Shown one piece after another: positions 25,497-33,353 of a DNA stretch of 64,000 bases (position 1 is the stretch's first letter; each line of letters opens with the position of its first letter). Under the pieces are notes generated by a model. The model saw nothing but the letters and a program-made list of their open reading frames with translations. It did not search any database and had not been told where the DNA came from. The DNA is from an uncultured Eubacteriales bacterium (GTDB taxonomy: Bacteria; Bacillota; Clostridia; Christensenellales; Aristaeellaceae): positions 62,001-126,000 of the forward strand of contig OMYT01000006.1 in assembly GCA_900315315.1 (NCBI GenBank), in the 5' to 3' direction. The position numbers and the translations under genes were made by a program.

Positions 25497-26239
25497 GCCC
25501 TCCTCATAAAAGCTTCAATCTGTCTGACATACTCTTCGGTTTTCGCAGCCATATAACCGCAGTGCGGATATCCCGGCCTGATTGTCACCTCGGCTTTCGG
25601 CATATACACAGGAATCGTCTTTTTTGAATACTTCCAGTCAAAATCCTTTTCGCCGAAGTCCAGATGCAGCTTTTTCTGTTCCTCATCTGTCAGCGGCCGC
25701 AGATCGTAATGGCAGCATGCATGACATATGGCATCGATATCCGAAACGGTAATCCGTTCGAAGTTCTTCGTCATCATCTTCGCGAAATCATACCCATACA
25801 TCTTCACCAATGAAGATGAAGCTTCCACATGATTTTTTGCCAGTTTCTTTTTACGGCTTTTGAATAGTTTCTTCATAAACTGCTCGGCAAAACCGGCGTT
25901 TTTACAGAGTGCCACACCATCAAACCAGGCGTGAGAAACCGTGAAATTGTTGTCAAAGAACAGACGATAAGCTACAGCAACACCCAGAGAGGCTCCATAC
26001 AGCAAATGAATTTGCGTGCAGCCAATCTCAAGGAGGTAAGATTTCAGATCCTTGTACTCTTGATCGGCAGATTGATACTGTCCTGCCTGCCCGTGTCCAC
26101 CCTGATCCGGAGCAATAATATGGTATTCACCCATCAGATGAGGAGACATGAGGGAATACAGGTCGGCACCGGAAACCATCATCGGTGCCATCAGAATGAT
26201 TGTCGGATTGTCCCGGCTGCCATACTCATGGATGAACAT
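25493..26239 (-). CDS. Alpha/beta hydrolase
   Basis: 248-residue alpha/beta hydrolase with oxyanion region ILMAPMMVSGADLYSLM, nucleophile elbow LYGASLGVAVAYR (serine near 100) and a late GYPHCGYMAA histidine. No signal peptide. Start at 26239 with GGAGG 7 nt upstream; a frame six codons longer would overlap the ribosome site. First gene after the iron box at 26262 and translationally coupled to ATC paralogue 3. Substrate unknown; thioesterase or lipase-like action is possible. Confidence 0.85.
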   Translation of the reverse strand: MFIHEYGSRDNPTIILMAPMMVSGADLYSLMSPHLMGEYHIIAPDQGGHGQAGQYQSADQEYKDLKSYLLEIGCTQIHLLYGASLGVAVAYRLFFDNNFTVSHAWFDGVALCKNAGFAEQFMKKLFKSRKKKLAKNHVEASSSLVKMYGYDFAKMMTKNFERITVSDIDAICHACCHYDLRPLTDEEQKKLHLDFGEKDFDWKYSKKTIPVYMPKAEVTIRPGYPHCGYMAAKTEEYVRQIEAFMRRA

Positions 26240-26261
26240 CACAATACCTCCGCTCATGCGC

Positions 26262-26317
26262 GTTAGCTTTGTCTAACCGTATCGACTACATTATATTCCA
26301 AATTATGTAGAAATCAA
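26262..26317 (-). promoter_or_regulatory. Iron box and promoter upstream of alpha/beta hydrolase
   Basis: Minus-strand TTGATT (26312-26317), a 16-nt spacer and TATAAT (26290-26295), followed by GTTAG-CTTTGT-CTAAC (26262-26277). A second internal start point within the island, predicting iron repression of the 26239-24891 genes and possibly those beyond. Confidence 0.8.
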
Positions 26318-26338
26318 GATAGCGTAAGATTTATTATA

Positions 26339-27115
26339 TCATCCTTCCTTCTGGAATCTTGTGACTTCCTGAAAAAAGCGTTCCGGAAACATCAGAACCA
26401 ATTCCGCATGAGCCAAGCCCTTAAACTCTCGCTGTACAGCCTGAGGATATGTTTTTGTGACATACGCCAGATTGTTTTTTCGGGCCTTCTTTTCTTCTTC
26501 TCCATACCAGTATTCGATTTTGGTGTCGACCGCCGGCGTGTGATCTGGCATGGAATAATTGTTTGCTGACCAAAATACGTTATAGATTTTTCTCGGGGAA
26601 AAATGCTGTTTATAAAAATGATGCAGCTTCCGGTAATGCTCCTCCGGGTCTTCACCCTTGGGTGTCCAACGATCCTGGGGATAAACCAATTTCATAGCAC
26701 GATATGATCTTGTTCCAATCAAAACAGTGATAAAATCCTTGAAAGCAATCAGGCGGCAGATCCATCCGGAGTACGGATAAGGCGTGATGCCGGCATCAAT
26801 GATAGCTTTATCGACAGGAATGTCCTCTGCTGCCAGAAAACGAACCACGCATCCGCCTCCCATGGACACTCCATACATCATATCGACACAGGGAACATTC
26901 TTTTTCCGAAGATAAGAGGCGGCATCTGATGCATATTTCTCCAGAGATATAAAGTCGGTGCCGATTTCGTCATGCCCATCCGCAATCATAAGAAACACAT
27001 GGTATGTCATTGCCATTGCTTCCGCAGAATCTTTAAATGCCCACCATGGTTCAGCTGTGCACTGAAACATGACCATGGTTTTCCTGTGTTTTGCACCAAA
27101 TTCATATACCTTCAC
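26339..27115 (-). CDS. Alpha/beta hydrolase (second)
   Basis: 258-residue alpha/beta hydrolase distinct from the one at 25493. The nucleophile elbow is MMYGVSMGGGCVV (serine near 109), an ADGHDEIG strand precedes it, and the late GLAHAELVLMFPERF supplies the histidine. No signal peptide. It closes the seven-gene transcript that begins at 31479 and lies 15 bp after the small membrane protein gene. Confidence 0.85.
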   Translation of the reverse strand: MKVYEFGAKHRKTMVMFQCTAEPWWAFKDSAEAMAMTYHVFLMIADGHDEIGTDFISLEKYASDAASYLRKKNVPCVDMMYGVSMGGGCVVRFLAAEDIPVDKAIIDAGITPYPYSGWICRLIAFKDFITVLIGTRSYRAMKLVYPQDRWTPKGEDPEEHYRKLHHFYKQHFSPRKIYNVFWSANNYSMPDHTPAVDTKIEYWYGEEEKKARKNNLAYVTKTYPQAVQREFKGLAHAELVLMFPERFFQEVTRFQKEG

Positions 27116-27130
27116 AAAACAAACCCTCCG

Positions 27131-27751
27131 TCAGATCAGGAACAGCAGTCCAAGAAACATAATTGCTCCGGCCCAGTTGCCAGATCCGCCGATTCGCGTA
27201 GGAAATAAAAAAAGCATCAACGGCAGGACGTTGAAGATGCATGCCCATACGGGCAACGGTGTCAATCCGGAAACAATCGCAATAAAAAGTGATACGCCGA
27301 AGAGCAAAAAACCAAGATAGCATACGAACATGGTGACGGATGTTTTCTTAAATAGTTCCATAATGATTTGTCTGGCTTCTTCTGTCCTGCCCAGCTTAAT
27401 ATACAGCCATTCCGGAACTCCACAGAGAATATGATGTGCCATTCCGAATGTAAAAATCATTCCACTGCCAATGAACATCAGGACTGCACAGGTTTCTGAA
27501 TACTGTTTCATCCATCGACACAGAACGATATAGCCAAAGAAAAACAGGAACATTGCCAGACAGCCCAGCAGCATGGACATCAAAGCTCGCTTTAATGGCA
27601 TATCCTTAAAAACCGTGGACAGTTTCCGATTATCCTTCATGTCCTCAAAGCGGAACCTGCCATTAGGCAGATAGGTCATGAGACAATCTGTATATCCGCA
27701 GAGCAAATGCCCAGCGATAGCAATCAGAAACAAAATCTTCATTGTGTTCAC
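27131..27751 (-). CDS. Multi-pass membrane protein, possibly DUF6796-like
   Basis: 206-residue membrane protein with about six helices. N-terminal segment IAGHLLCGYTDCLMTYLPNG and a central FGMAHHILCGVPEWLY contain paired histidine/cysteine residues that could bind metal or cofactor (inference). A DUF6796-like family is suggested from memory only. 12 bp after the gene at 27764 and 15 bp before the hydrolase at 26339. No function can be given. Confidence 0.75.
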   Translation of the reverse strand: MNTMKILFLIAIAGHLLCGYTDCLMTYLPNGRFRFEDMKDNRKLSTVFKDMPLKRALMSMLLGCLAMFLFFFGYIVLCRWMKQYSETCAVLMFIGSGMIFTFGMAHHILCGVPEWLYIKLGRTEEARQIIMELFKKTSVTMFVCYLGFLLFGVSLFIAIVSGLTPLPVWACIFNVLPLMLFLFPTRIGGSGNWAGAIMFLGLLFLI

Positions 27752-27763
27752 GGAAATTCCTTC

Positions 27764-28258
27764 TTAAGTAAAGATACTGGCGATCCCGGCGACAGCCAAT
27801 CCGGCGATCGGGCAAATAATCAATGTCCACATCAGTCCATGTTCCGGAATAGCCAGCGTCTTCAGCCACTCTTTACGTTCCCAGGCTTTACAGTCCTCTG
27901 CTCCTTTAATCATGTGCCGGACTCGTGGCGGAAGCCAGCAGTCAAGAATCAGAAAATCCGTGATGCTCACAAAGGTCATTTCCACGTACCCGGTCCAGAA
28001 CAGATTCCAGAAACCGGATACGCCCGCGAGATGGGAACTGATACCCCACCAGATGAAAAGCACCAGATACAGCGGATAGAGAATCAGGCTGACAGTCCGG
28101 ACATCCTTCCTGTCCACATAAGGCGCAGCTGCTTTCTTGATTTCTTTCGGAAACATGGTGCTGTATGCCTGCGGCACCAGCAGGAATCCCAGAATCGCTA
28201 CTGCGTTAAACAGCAAAGATCCCATCAGTCCATCCAAGATCAATCTCTGCCAGTTCAT
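27764..28258 (-). CDS. Small multi-pass membrane protein, unknown
   Basis: 164-residue membrane protein with four predicted helices (GSLLFNAVAILGFLLVP; SLILYPLYLVLFIWWGI; FWTGYVEMTFVSITDFLI; IICPIAGLAVAGIASIF). Not recognised. Five bp after the reductase-like gene and 12 bp before the next membrane protein; the two may form a complex. Ends in a short hydrophobic tail. Confidence 0.75.
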   Translation of the reverse strand: MNWQRLILDGLMGSLLFNAVAILGFLLVPQAYSTMFPKEIKKAAAPYVDRKDVRTVSLILYPLYLVLFIWWGISSHLAGVSGFWNLFWTGYVEMTFVSITDFLILDCWLPPRVRHMIKGAEDCKAWERKEWLKTLAIPEHGLMWTLIICPIAGLAVAGIASIFT

Positions 28259-28263
28259 TTTCG

Positions 28264-29247
28264 TTACTTCCTTCCATATTGTTCCCGGATTTTTTCCCAG
28301 GATGGCATGGTTCTCTTTAATTCGTTCCAGTTGTGCATCGGATAATCCGACGCTTTCGCAACGATCTGTTCAAATGCTTTATCCAGCATTTCCATCTCTT
28401 CCCAGGCATTCCGGCAATGAGCGCAGGCAATCAGATCGCCCATTTCCGTCTTGGACATCACGAAATAGACGAACTGCATCAGTGTTCCTTTGACACCCGG
28501 TTCGTAGTACTTTTCATCTTCCGCAGGAAGGATCGTAATTCCCTGGGATTCCAGCATCCCATAGGCTTCTTTCGTTGCCAGCCGCATCTGCTTGCGCTGC
28601 TTTCCGTTCGCTGAACGGAGATCGCCGTTGCATGCATAGGTGAGATAGCAAATCGGCAGAACTGCCGCCAGATGACAAATCAGGTATGCTTTCATGTCCG
28701 GCTGCCAGCGAAGCTTGTAGCCGCTTCCGCCGAAGATGCTTTCCATCTTTTTCTGTAGCGTTTCATCCGGCAATACATGCAGCCCGCCGATATCCATGTT
28801 GCCGGTGCCAAGCCGTTCACAGATCAGCACCCCGTTTTCCTGATCTCTTTTTCCTGCTGTTGCCTGGAAGGCGAACAGAACTTCTTTGGGGTAAGCCGTC
28901 TTTTCAAGGATTATTTGCTGCATCTCGGCCGGACTCATGTTGTTTCCCACCATCACAACCAAAGGGGAACGGACAGCTGCGAGCGGCTCCAGGATCGCAC
29001 TGATTCTGTTGTATGGCATTACAGCAAACACAACATCATATGCCTGATCATCGGTAATCGCTTCAATCATAGCAGGATAATCCAGCGTCTCTTTATGCTG
29101 CAGATGATGCCTGATCCGTAGTCCGTTCTTTTCCAGCTGTTCTTTCCATTCTCCCCGAGCCAGCATCGTCACGTCATTCCCGGCAGTGCAGAGCACATGC
29201 GCCAGGTAACTCCCGATGACGCCTGAACCGTATACCAGTACTTTCAC
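28264..29247 (-). CDS. Ketopantoate-reductase-like dehydrogenase (ApbA/PanE fold)
   Basis: 327-residue NAD(P)-dependent dehydrogenase. The Rossmann motif GSGVIGSYLAHVL is at residues 7-19, followed by a TMLARG strand; FAVMPYNRI and VVMVGNNMSP match the ketopantoate reductase layout with the N-for-substrate loop. The C-terminal helical domain is diverged, and the usual active-site lysine/glutamate pair is not obvious, so the substrate is probably not ketopantoate. GTG start at 29247. Part of the iron-box operon starting at 31479, so a redox step in the island's pathway is likely. Confidence 0.85.
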   Translation of the reverse strand: MKVLVYGSGVIGSYLAHVLCTAGNDVTMLARGEWKEQLEKNGLRIRHHLQHKETLDYPAMIEAITDDQAYDVVFAVMPYNRISAILEPLAAVRSPLVVMVGNNMSPAEMQQIILEKTAYPKEVLFAFQATAGKRDQENGVLICERLGTGNMDIGGLHVLPDETLQKKMESIFGGSGYKLRWQPDMKAYLICHLAAVLPICYLTYACNGDLRSANGKQRKQMRLATKEAYGMLESQGITILPAEDEKYYEPGVKGTLMQFVYFVMSKTEMGDLIACAHCRNAWEEMEMLDKAFEQIVAKASDYPMHNWNELKRTMPSWEKIREQYGRK

Positions 29248-29336
29248 TTTGCAGACTCCTTCATGGCGTATTTCATCGTCAGCAGCAAGCCACCCATCGT
29301 CCAGATATGGCTGGTATGGCTCTCATACCCATCTCT
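29244..29336 (-). pseudogene. Short open frame or gene remnant ahead of the reductase gene
   Basis: Directly upstream of the reductase a 30-codon open frame (preceded by TAA at 29337-29339) reads RDGYESHTSHIWTMGGLLLT then MKYAMKESAK and ends in a GTGA overlap with the reductase start. The composition looks like the C terminus of a membrane or helical protein, and the overlap is the kind seen between real operon partners. Probably the 3' remnant of a deleted gene, or a leader peptide starting at the internal ATG. Confidence 0.4.
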
Positions 29337-29363
29337 TTAAACTTCATTGTGTTGAGTCTTTCG

Positions 29364-30146
29364 TTACTTTATTCCGGTGAGTATCGCTGATCCGGAAAGC
29401 GCCATCCAGGTCGCTTCCCACTTCTTCATGAACATTCCGTTCGTGGTATCAATCAGTTCTACTTTTTCATAGCCCATTTTTTTGAGCTTTTGCACGAATG
29501 CCTGCATGTCGCCGTATTTTGTCCGGGACATGATGTCGTGAATCGCAAAAGTGCCGCCTTTCTTCAGTGTCCGGAGCGTTTCCAGCAGATAGGCCTGCCG
29601 GTCGCCGGGGATATTGTGATAGACATAATTGCTGCATACCGCATCAAAGGTTTCATCCTGGAATCTAAGTTTTGTTGCGTCTCCCTGGGAAAAATAGACA
29701 TGAGTAACGCCCTCTGCTTTGGCGTTATTCTCACACAGTGTTTTGCTGAAAGAAGCATATTCTTTTCCCCAGCGGTCAACTCCGATCACTTCCGCTTTAG
29801 GATTCCGTTTTGCCACTGCAATCGTCAGAGCACCGCTTCCACAGCCGACATCCAGGCACTTGCCGCCATCAGGCAAATTCACATATGCTGCCGTGCCTTC
29901 AATAATCTGTTTGGCCATCTGCCGTTTCCCGTTGTAATCAAAAGCACGATACATCAGAATAGACCATTTGGTCAGAATGCAGAAGAGCAGCGTCAGTACA
30001 GCAAACGCGACCGTCAGGATTGTTTTCAGTGTTCCTTCTGTCAGTGCCAGGCTGAAAACAGCCAGTGCGGCAGCACATCCCAGGAACGCAAACAGGAATG
30101 CATAAATCATTCCCTTTGGCATCCAGTTCTTGTAATCCGGTTTCAT
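29364..30146 (-). CDS. Membrane-anchored class I SAM methyltransferase
   Basis: 260-residue protein: two N-terminal helices (MIYAFLFAFLGCAAALAVF; TILTVAFAVLTLLFCIL), then a class I methyltransferase domain with motif I CLDVGCGSGALTIAVA, acidic loop VIGVDRWG, motif II FSQGDATKLRF and NYVYHNIP. It resembles the UbiE/Methyltransf_11 type. Membrane anchoring suggests a lipid or membrane-located acceptor. Gap of 15 bp from ATC paralogue 4. Confidence 0.88.
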   Translation of the reverse strand: MKPDYKNWMPKGMIYAFLFAFLGCAAALAVFSLALTEGTLKTILTVAFAVLTLLFCILTKWSILMYRAFDYNGKRQMAKQIIEGTAAYVNLPDGGKCLDVGCGSGALTIAVAKRNPKAEVIGVDRWGKEYASFSKTLCENNAKAEGVTHVYFSQGDATKLRFQDETFDAVCSNYVYHNIPGDRQAYLLETLRTLKKGGTFAIHDIMSRTKYGDMQAFVQKLKKMGYEKVELIDTTNGMFMKKWEATWMALSGSAILTGIK

Positions 30147-30161
30147 CGTACAGTCCTCCTC

Positions 30162-30797
30162 TTACACACTCTTTGTCCGTTCCCAGCCGTCGCCCGCGTC
30201 CGTAGGATGCCGGACGAAATCGAAATCACAGCAGTCTCCGCCCTGACACAGCGTTTTACTGCGTTTAAAGTCAGTAAACGGCAGATTCCCGTAATTGATG
30301 ATATCTGAGTGGCAGAACATTGCTCCAAGCTTCATCAGGTTCTGCTCTTCGAAAATATGCCTGTAAACACATTCCCTGCATTCAAAGTGGAAACGATCCT
30401 TCGGATCTTCATCCAGATGCCATTCATATTTCCAACCAACACCGGAACCGTGACGGAATCCAAATGGAAGGATTTTTTTCATAGCCGGCAGGAACCAGGA
30501 ATGTCTTGCCAGTTTTTGAAAAGTATCCGGCGTCAGTGCCTTCCACATTTCTGTAGAAACTATCTGATAGGCTTCTTCCTCCGTTTTTCCACGTGCCTGT
30601 AATGATCTGTACAGGGCAATGGAAGTCAGGATCTGAGCAATATGTTTGTAGTTACCCTTGTCGCAATATCGTTGCTCTTCAATCAGCAGTGTGCGCATAC
30701 GCTGATAGACATCCTGCTGAATCTCTGCGGGTAGAGTTGGAAAATATTCCTTGTACCGACTGATAGAAACCAGCTTTTCAGGCGTGTAGCTTTTCAT
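30162..30797 (-). CDS. ATC-hydrolase-family protein (paralogue 4)
   Basis: 211-residue ATC-hydrolase-like protein and the clearest member here: FECRECVYRHIFEEQN, AMFCHSDIINYGNLPFTDFK, then the arginine/threonine strand RSKTLCQGGDCCDFDF. Start at 30797 with AAGGAG upstream; a longer frame to 30932 overlaps the methyltransferase. Lies between two methyltransferases in the iron-box operon. If enzymatic, it may hydrolyse a thiazoline or related ring; this is family inference only. Confidence 0.8.
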   Translation of the reverse strand: MKSYTPEKLVSISRYKEYFPTLPAEIQQDVYQRMRTLLIEEQRYCDKGNYKHIAQILTSIALYRSLQARGKTEEEAYQIVSTEMWKALTPDTFQKLARHSWFLPAMKKILPFGFRHGSGVGWKYEWHLDEDPKDRFHFECRECVYRHIFEEQNLMKLGAMFCHSDIINYGNLPFTDFKRSKTLCQGGDCCDFDFVRHPTDAGDGWERTKSV

Positions 30798-30852
30798 CAC
30801 ATTCTCCTTGCTGTCATTGAAAGCCAGATCAACAATCCGAAAGATGATGATC

Positions 30853-31479
30853 CTATGCCTTTCTGGCAAGAACCGTGATCCAGGGTTTGGAAGGATGATG
30901 ATCAGTTTGAATATCGATGAATCCGGCTGCAATCAGCGCCTGCTTAAGTTCCTCAGCAGTATGGCATTTCATGCCGTCAATGATCTTCTCATACTTCAGA
31001 CTGGCTGTATCGGTGCCGTCTGATTCATTGCAGATCATAAAATATCCGCTGGGCTTCAAAACCTTGCAGACCTGGGCAAAACACTTTTCCAGGCCGGGCC
31101 AGAAATAAACTGTCTCAAAAGCTGTGGCTAAATCAAATTTTCCCGCCGGCAGCTTCAGATCAGATACATCACCCTGCATAACAATACAGCGCCCGGATGC
31201 TATTTCACTCTTGTTGTAATCCTTTGCTGTTTCAACAGAAAGATCCGAATAATCGATTGCCGTCACATTCGCTCTTGGATACTTTTTAAGCAGTTCCCCG
31301 GCATTACGTCCTCCACCGCAGCCGAGATCCGTAATCTCCGCGGGAGTGAAATCGGGCAGATGGGAAAATCCCCAATCCGCCATTTTTGCATGTCCGGAGT
31401 TCATGCCGTTCAGCATCATTTTCCCAAGCTTTCCTTCAGGTTTCCGCGTCTGACTGACAAAGTTTTTATAAAGTCCCAT
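30853..31479 (-). CDS. Class I SAM methyltransferase, first gene of iron-box operon
   Basis: 208-residue methyltransferase. An N-terminal cap (GLYKNFVSQTRKPEGKLGKM, then HAKMADWGFSHL) precedes motif I ITDLGCGGGRNAGELL, then VTAIDYSDLSV and MQGDVSDLKLP. The start at 31479 is set by GGGGAG 6 nt upstream; a frame extending to 31599 runs through the leader hairpin. Its N terminus is matched by the truncated gene at 33079-33220, so a near paralogue once lay nearby. First gene after the iron box at 31637. Confidence 0.88.
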   Translation of the reverse strand: MGLYKNFVSQTRKPEGKLGKMMLNGMNSGHAKMADWGFSHLPDFTPAEITDLGCGGGRNAGELLKKYPRANVTAIDYSDLSVETAKDYNKSEIASGRCIVMQGDVSDLKLPAGKFDLATAFETVYFWPGLEKCFAQVCKVLKPSGYFMICNESDGTDTASLKYEKIIDGMKCHTAEELKQALIAAGFIDIQTDHHPSKPWITVLARKA

Positions 31480-31531
31480 AAAAAACTCCCCTTTCTGATA
31501 TTCAGTTAGAATTACTTCTTTGTGATCATTC

Positions 31532-31613
31532 CTAAGAAAACGGGATGCCAGTACGCAAAGGCATCCCGTTTCTTTGGAGGTAAGGTGCTGGTATATCATT
31601 CGGGTGGCTTACT
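31532..31613 (-). repeat. Leader repeat copy B with 12-bp hairpin
   Basis: About 82 bp nearly identical (four or so differences) to 33272-33353 and related to copy A at 6.4 kb. AAACGGGATGCC (31538-31549) and GGCATCCCGTTT (31560-31571) form a perfect 12-bp stem with a 10-nt loop; in the minus direction it is followed by TTTTCTT, so it could act as an intrinsic terminator in the methyltransferase leader. It lies between iron box 31637 and the start at 31479. Confidence 0.75.
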
Positions 31614-31636
31614 TCCCGTTTGATATCGTCCATTTG

Positions 31637-31688
31637 GTTAGCATTTACTAACCATTAATATATTAATCTGTTTTTTCAAACAAGTCAA
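31637..31688 (-). promoter_or_regulatory. Iron box and promoter of the seven-gene island operon
   Basis: Minus-strand TTGACT (31683-31688), 17-nt spacer and TAATAT (31660-31665), then GTTAG-CATTTA-CTAAC (31637-31652). Predicts iron repression of the methyltransferase, ATC-hydrolase, reductase and membrane-protein genes down to 26339. The leader repeat follows. Confidence 0.8.
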
Positions 31689-31800
31689 CCTCATTATTGT
31701 TCTCAGGTTGTTTTTTGTTAGATTTAATTAATAATTCTTCCGAAAAGTGTCAATATCAAGCAAAGAATCGCTATTGACATATTCTTTTTTCACTTCTATC

Positions 31801-31826
31801 ATAACATCGTTATGTAACGTTGTTAT
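31801..31826 (+). promoter_or_regulatory. Operator-like palindrome ahead of TetR gene
   Basis: Nested inverted repeat ATAACA-TCGTTA...TAACG-TTGTTAT ending 17 bp before the TetR start, with core CGTTATGTAACG (31808-31819). The likely autoregulatory site of the TetR protein. It differs from the iron boxes. Confidence 0.6.
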
Positions 31827-31843
31827 GAATCGGAGGAGATGAA

Positions 31844-32473
31844 ATGGCCAAGCGTGTGGAAGGACGGTCAGACAAACTGCTGGAATGTGCAAAGGAAGAA
31901 TTCCTTGAGATGGGCTTTCAGGAAGCTTCCCTGCGAGTCATTGCCGCGAAAGCTGACACTACTACAGGGTCCATCTATACACGTTTTCTAGATAAAGAAG
32001 GTTTGTTCCATGCGCTTGTAGACGACACAATGGAGGAATTGATCCGTTGGTTCCGGGACAGACAGGCACAATTTGACGACAGACCGGCCGAACAAAAAAA
32101 GGAAGATGTCCTGACCTATTATAAGCCTGAACTATGGGAGATGCTGGTTGATTATATTTATGATCATTGGGATGTGTTCAGGCTGCTTGTCCGCTGCGCC
32201 GATATTGACTGTTACGAAAACCTGCTGCACCGGATGATCGAAATCGAAACGGATTATACATATCGTTTTATGGAATCCACGGGCAATGACGCAATCAAAA
32301 GCGGGCGCCTTTCTCCCATGATGATCCACATTCTTGGAAATGCTTTCTATTCGGGTGTATTTGAGATTGTTCGTCATGAAATGAAGAAAGCAGAAGCTGT
32401 CCTTTATGTCCGGCAGCTAAGGCGTTTCTTTCTTCTTGGTTGGGCAGATATTCTGGAAACGTCTCCGGATTGA
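31844..32473 (+). CDS. TetR-family transcriptional regulator
   Basis: 209-residue TetR regulator. The N-terminal helix-turn-helix (LLECAKEEFLEMGFQEASLR, then TTTGSIYTRFLDKEGLF) is followed by an all-helical ligand domain of unknown effector. CGGAGGAG precedes the ATG. Divergent from the methyltransferase operon with about 360 bp between, so it may control either or both. The effector may be the product of the island (inference). Confidence 0.92.
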   Translation: MAKRVEGRSDKLLECAKEEFLEMGFQEASLRVIAAKADTTTGSIYTRFLDKEGLFHALVDDTMEELIRWFRDRQAQFDDRPAEQKKEDVLTYYKPELWEMLVDYIYDHWDVFRLLVRCADIDCYENLLHRMIEIETDYTYRFMESTGNDAIKSGRLSPMMIHILGNAFYSGVFEIVRHEMKKAEAVLYVRQLRRFFLLGWADILETSPD

Positions 32474-32494
32474 GCCTTTTTCTTATATTCGGAA

Positions 32495-32510
32495 GTTAGT
32501 TTTCGCTAAC
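32495..32510 (+). promoter_or_regulatory. Iron box upstream of the broken surface-protein gene
   Basis: GTTAG-TTTTCG-CTAAC, preceded by TTATATT as a possible -10, 60 bp before the ATG at 32570. The gene behind it is broken, so the site probably survives from an intact iron-regulated surface protein. Confidence 0.7.
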
Positions 32511-32569
32511 AACGGTGTCCCCGCGCAAGCGATGACATACAAAAAATGCTTCAAGGAGGATCTACGTTT

Positions 32570-32870
32570 ATGAAGAAACTGCTCTCTGTGTATCTGGCCA
32601 TCTGCATGGCACTGTCCCTGTGCGCTTTTGCCATATGGCGAAGAAACGGCATTCAAAGTCTCCAACTGCTCCGTAAGCGCTGAGATCACCGGTGCTGTGA
32701 CTCCCGGTGCTGTCGCCGGCCGTGCAGTCAATTCCTTAATTGAAAGTTGTGAAACCAATGTCTCGCTGGACGGTAAACCACTGAACAATGAAATCGGCGA
32801 AACTATTACAATGTATGAGAGCAGCGACCAGCTTGAGGAAGAAGCTCCTGCTGAAGGCGACGCCGCCTGA
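32570..32870 (+). pseudogene. Remnant of a secreted GLUG-type protein
   Basis: An ATG with AAGGAGG upstream starts a good signal peptide (MKKLLSVYLAICMALSLCAF), but after 23 codons the frame runs into TGA. Another frame then carries a protein-like segment, FKVSNCSVSAEITGAVTPGA through GRAVNSLIES to a Glu-rich C terminus ending at 32870. The segment resembles the repeat units of the intact protein at 33349-35418, so this looks like a paralogue reduced by an internal deletion plus frameshift. Confidence 0.65.
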
Positions 32871-32905
32871 TTATTTCAAAAACAATTGAAAGGATATAAC
32901 ATGTT

Positions 32906-33087
32906 ATGGCAGAAAAACAAGACTCCAGGTCAAACCTTCTGAACGGAAATGTCTTTAAAACCATGCTGTCACTGAGTGTTCCGGCAATTCTTGGTATGGT
33001 GGTTATCGGCTTATATAACTTTATGGATGCAGTCTTTGTGGGTCGTATGGTTGGACCGGAGGCAATGACAGCAGTCAAAGTCCCTTA
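32906..33087 (+). pseudogene. MATE efflux pump, N-terminal fragment
   Basis: The first ~58 residues of a MATE-family transporter: LLNGNVFKTMLSLSVPAILG, then LYNFMDAVFVGRMVGPEAMT, the canonical TM1 and post-TM1 sequence. The frame then enters sequence belonging to a reversed methyltransferase fragment and stops at 33109. The remaining ~390 residues are absent. The cut lies at about 33079-33088. Confidence 0.8.
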
Positions 33088-33220
33088 TGTCAGCCTTTTC
33101 AGGAATTGAAAACTGAGTGAATCCCCACTCTGCCATCGGAAGATGCTCTTTATCCATGCTGACCAGCATGAGCCTGCCCAGCAACCCTTTGGGATTTCCG
33201 AAATTATCTGTAAACGCCAT
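33079..33220 (-). pseudogene. SAM methyltransferase, N-terminal fragment
   Basis: N-terminal ~47 residues (MAFTDNFGNPKGLLGRLMLV, then MAEWGFTQFSIPEKADIRD) match the cap region of the intact methyltransferase at 30853, but the SAM-binding motif is missing: the frame switches into reversed MATE sequence. Start at 33220 with GGGAGAGG upstream. Its leader carries repeat copy C, as the intact paralogue's leader carries copy B. Confidence 0.75.
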
Positions 33221-33271
33221 ATGTTTCATCCTCTCCCGGTCCTGGTTTTTAAATGGTTTTGTAATAATTAT

Positions 33272-33353
33272 CTAAGGAAACGGGATGCCAGTACGCAAAG
33301 GCATCCCGTTTCTTTGTAGGTAAGGTGCTGATATATCATTCAGGTGGCTTACT
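33272..33353 (-). repeat. Leader repeat copy C
   Basis: Near-identical to copy B at 31532-31613, including the perfect 12-bp stem AAACGGGATGCC/GGCATCCCGTTT (33278-33289, 33300-33311). It is upstream of the methyltransferase fragment, in the same orientation. The homology ends exactly where the stop codon of the 33349-35418 gene begins, marking a recombination junction; no iron box remains. Confidence 0.75.

Noticed and set aside
31532-33353. Repeats B and C considered as a CRISPR array or IS ends
   Set aside because: Only two copies 1.7 kb apart in the same orientation, with no regular spacers, no transposase and no target duplications.
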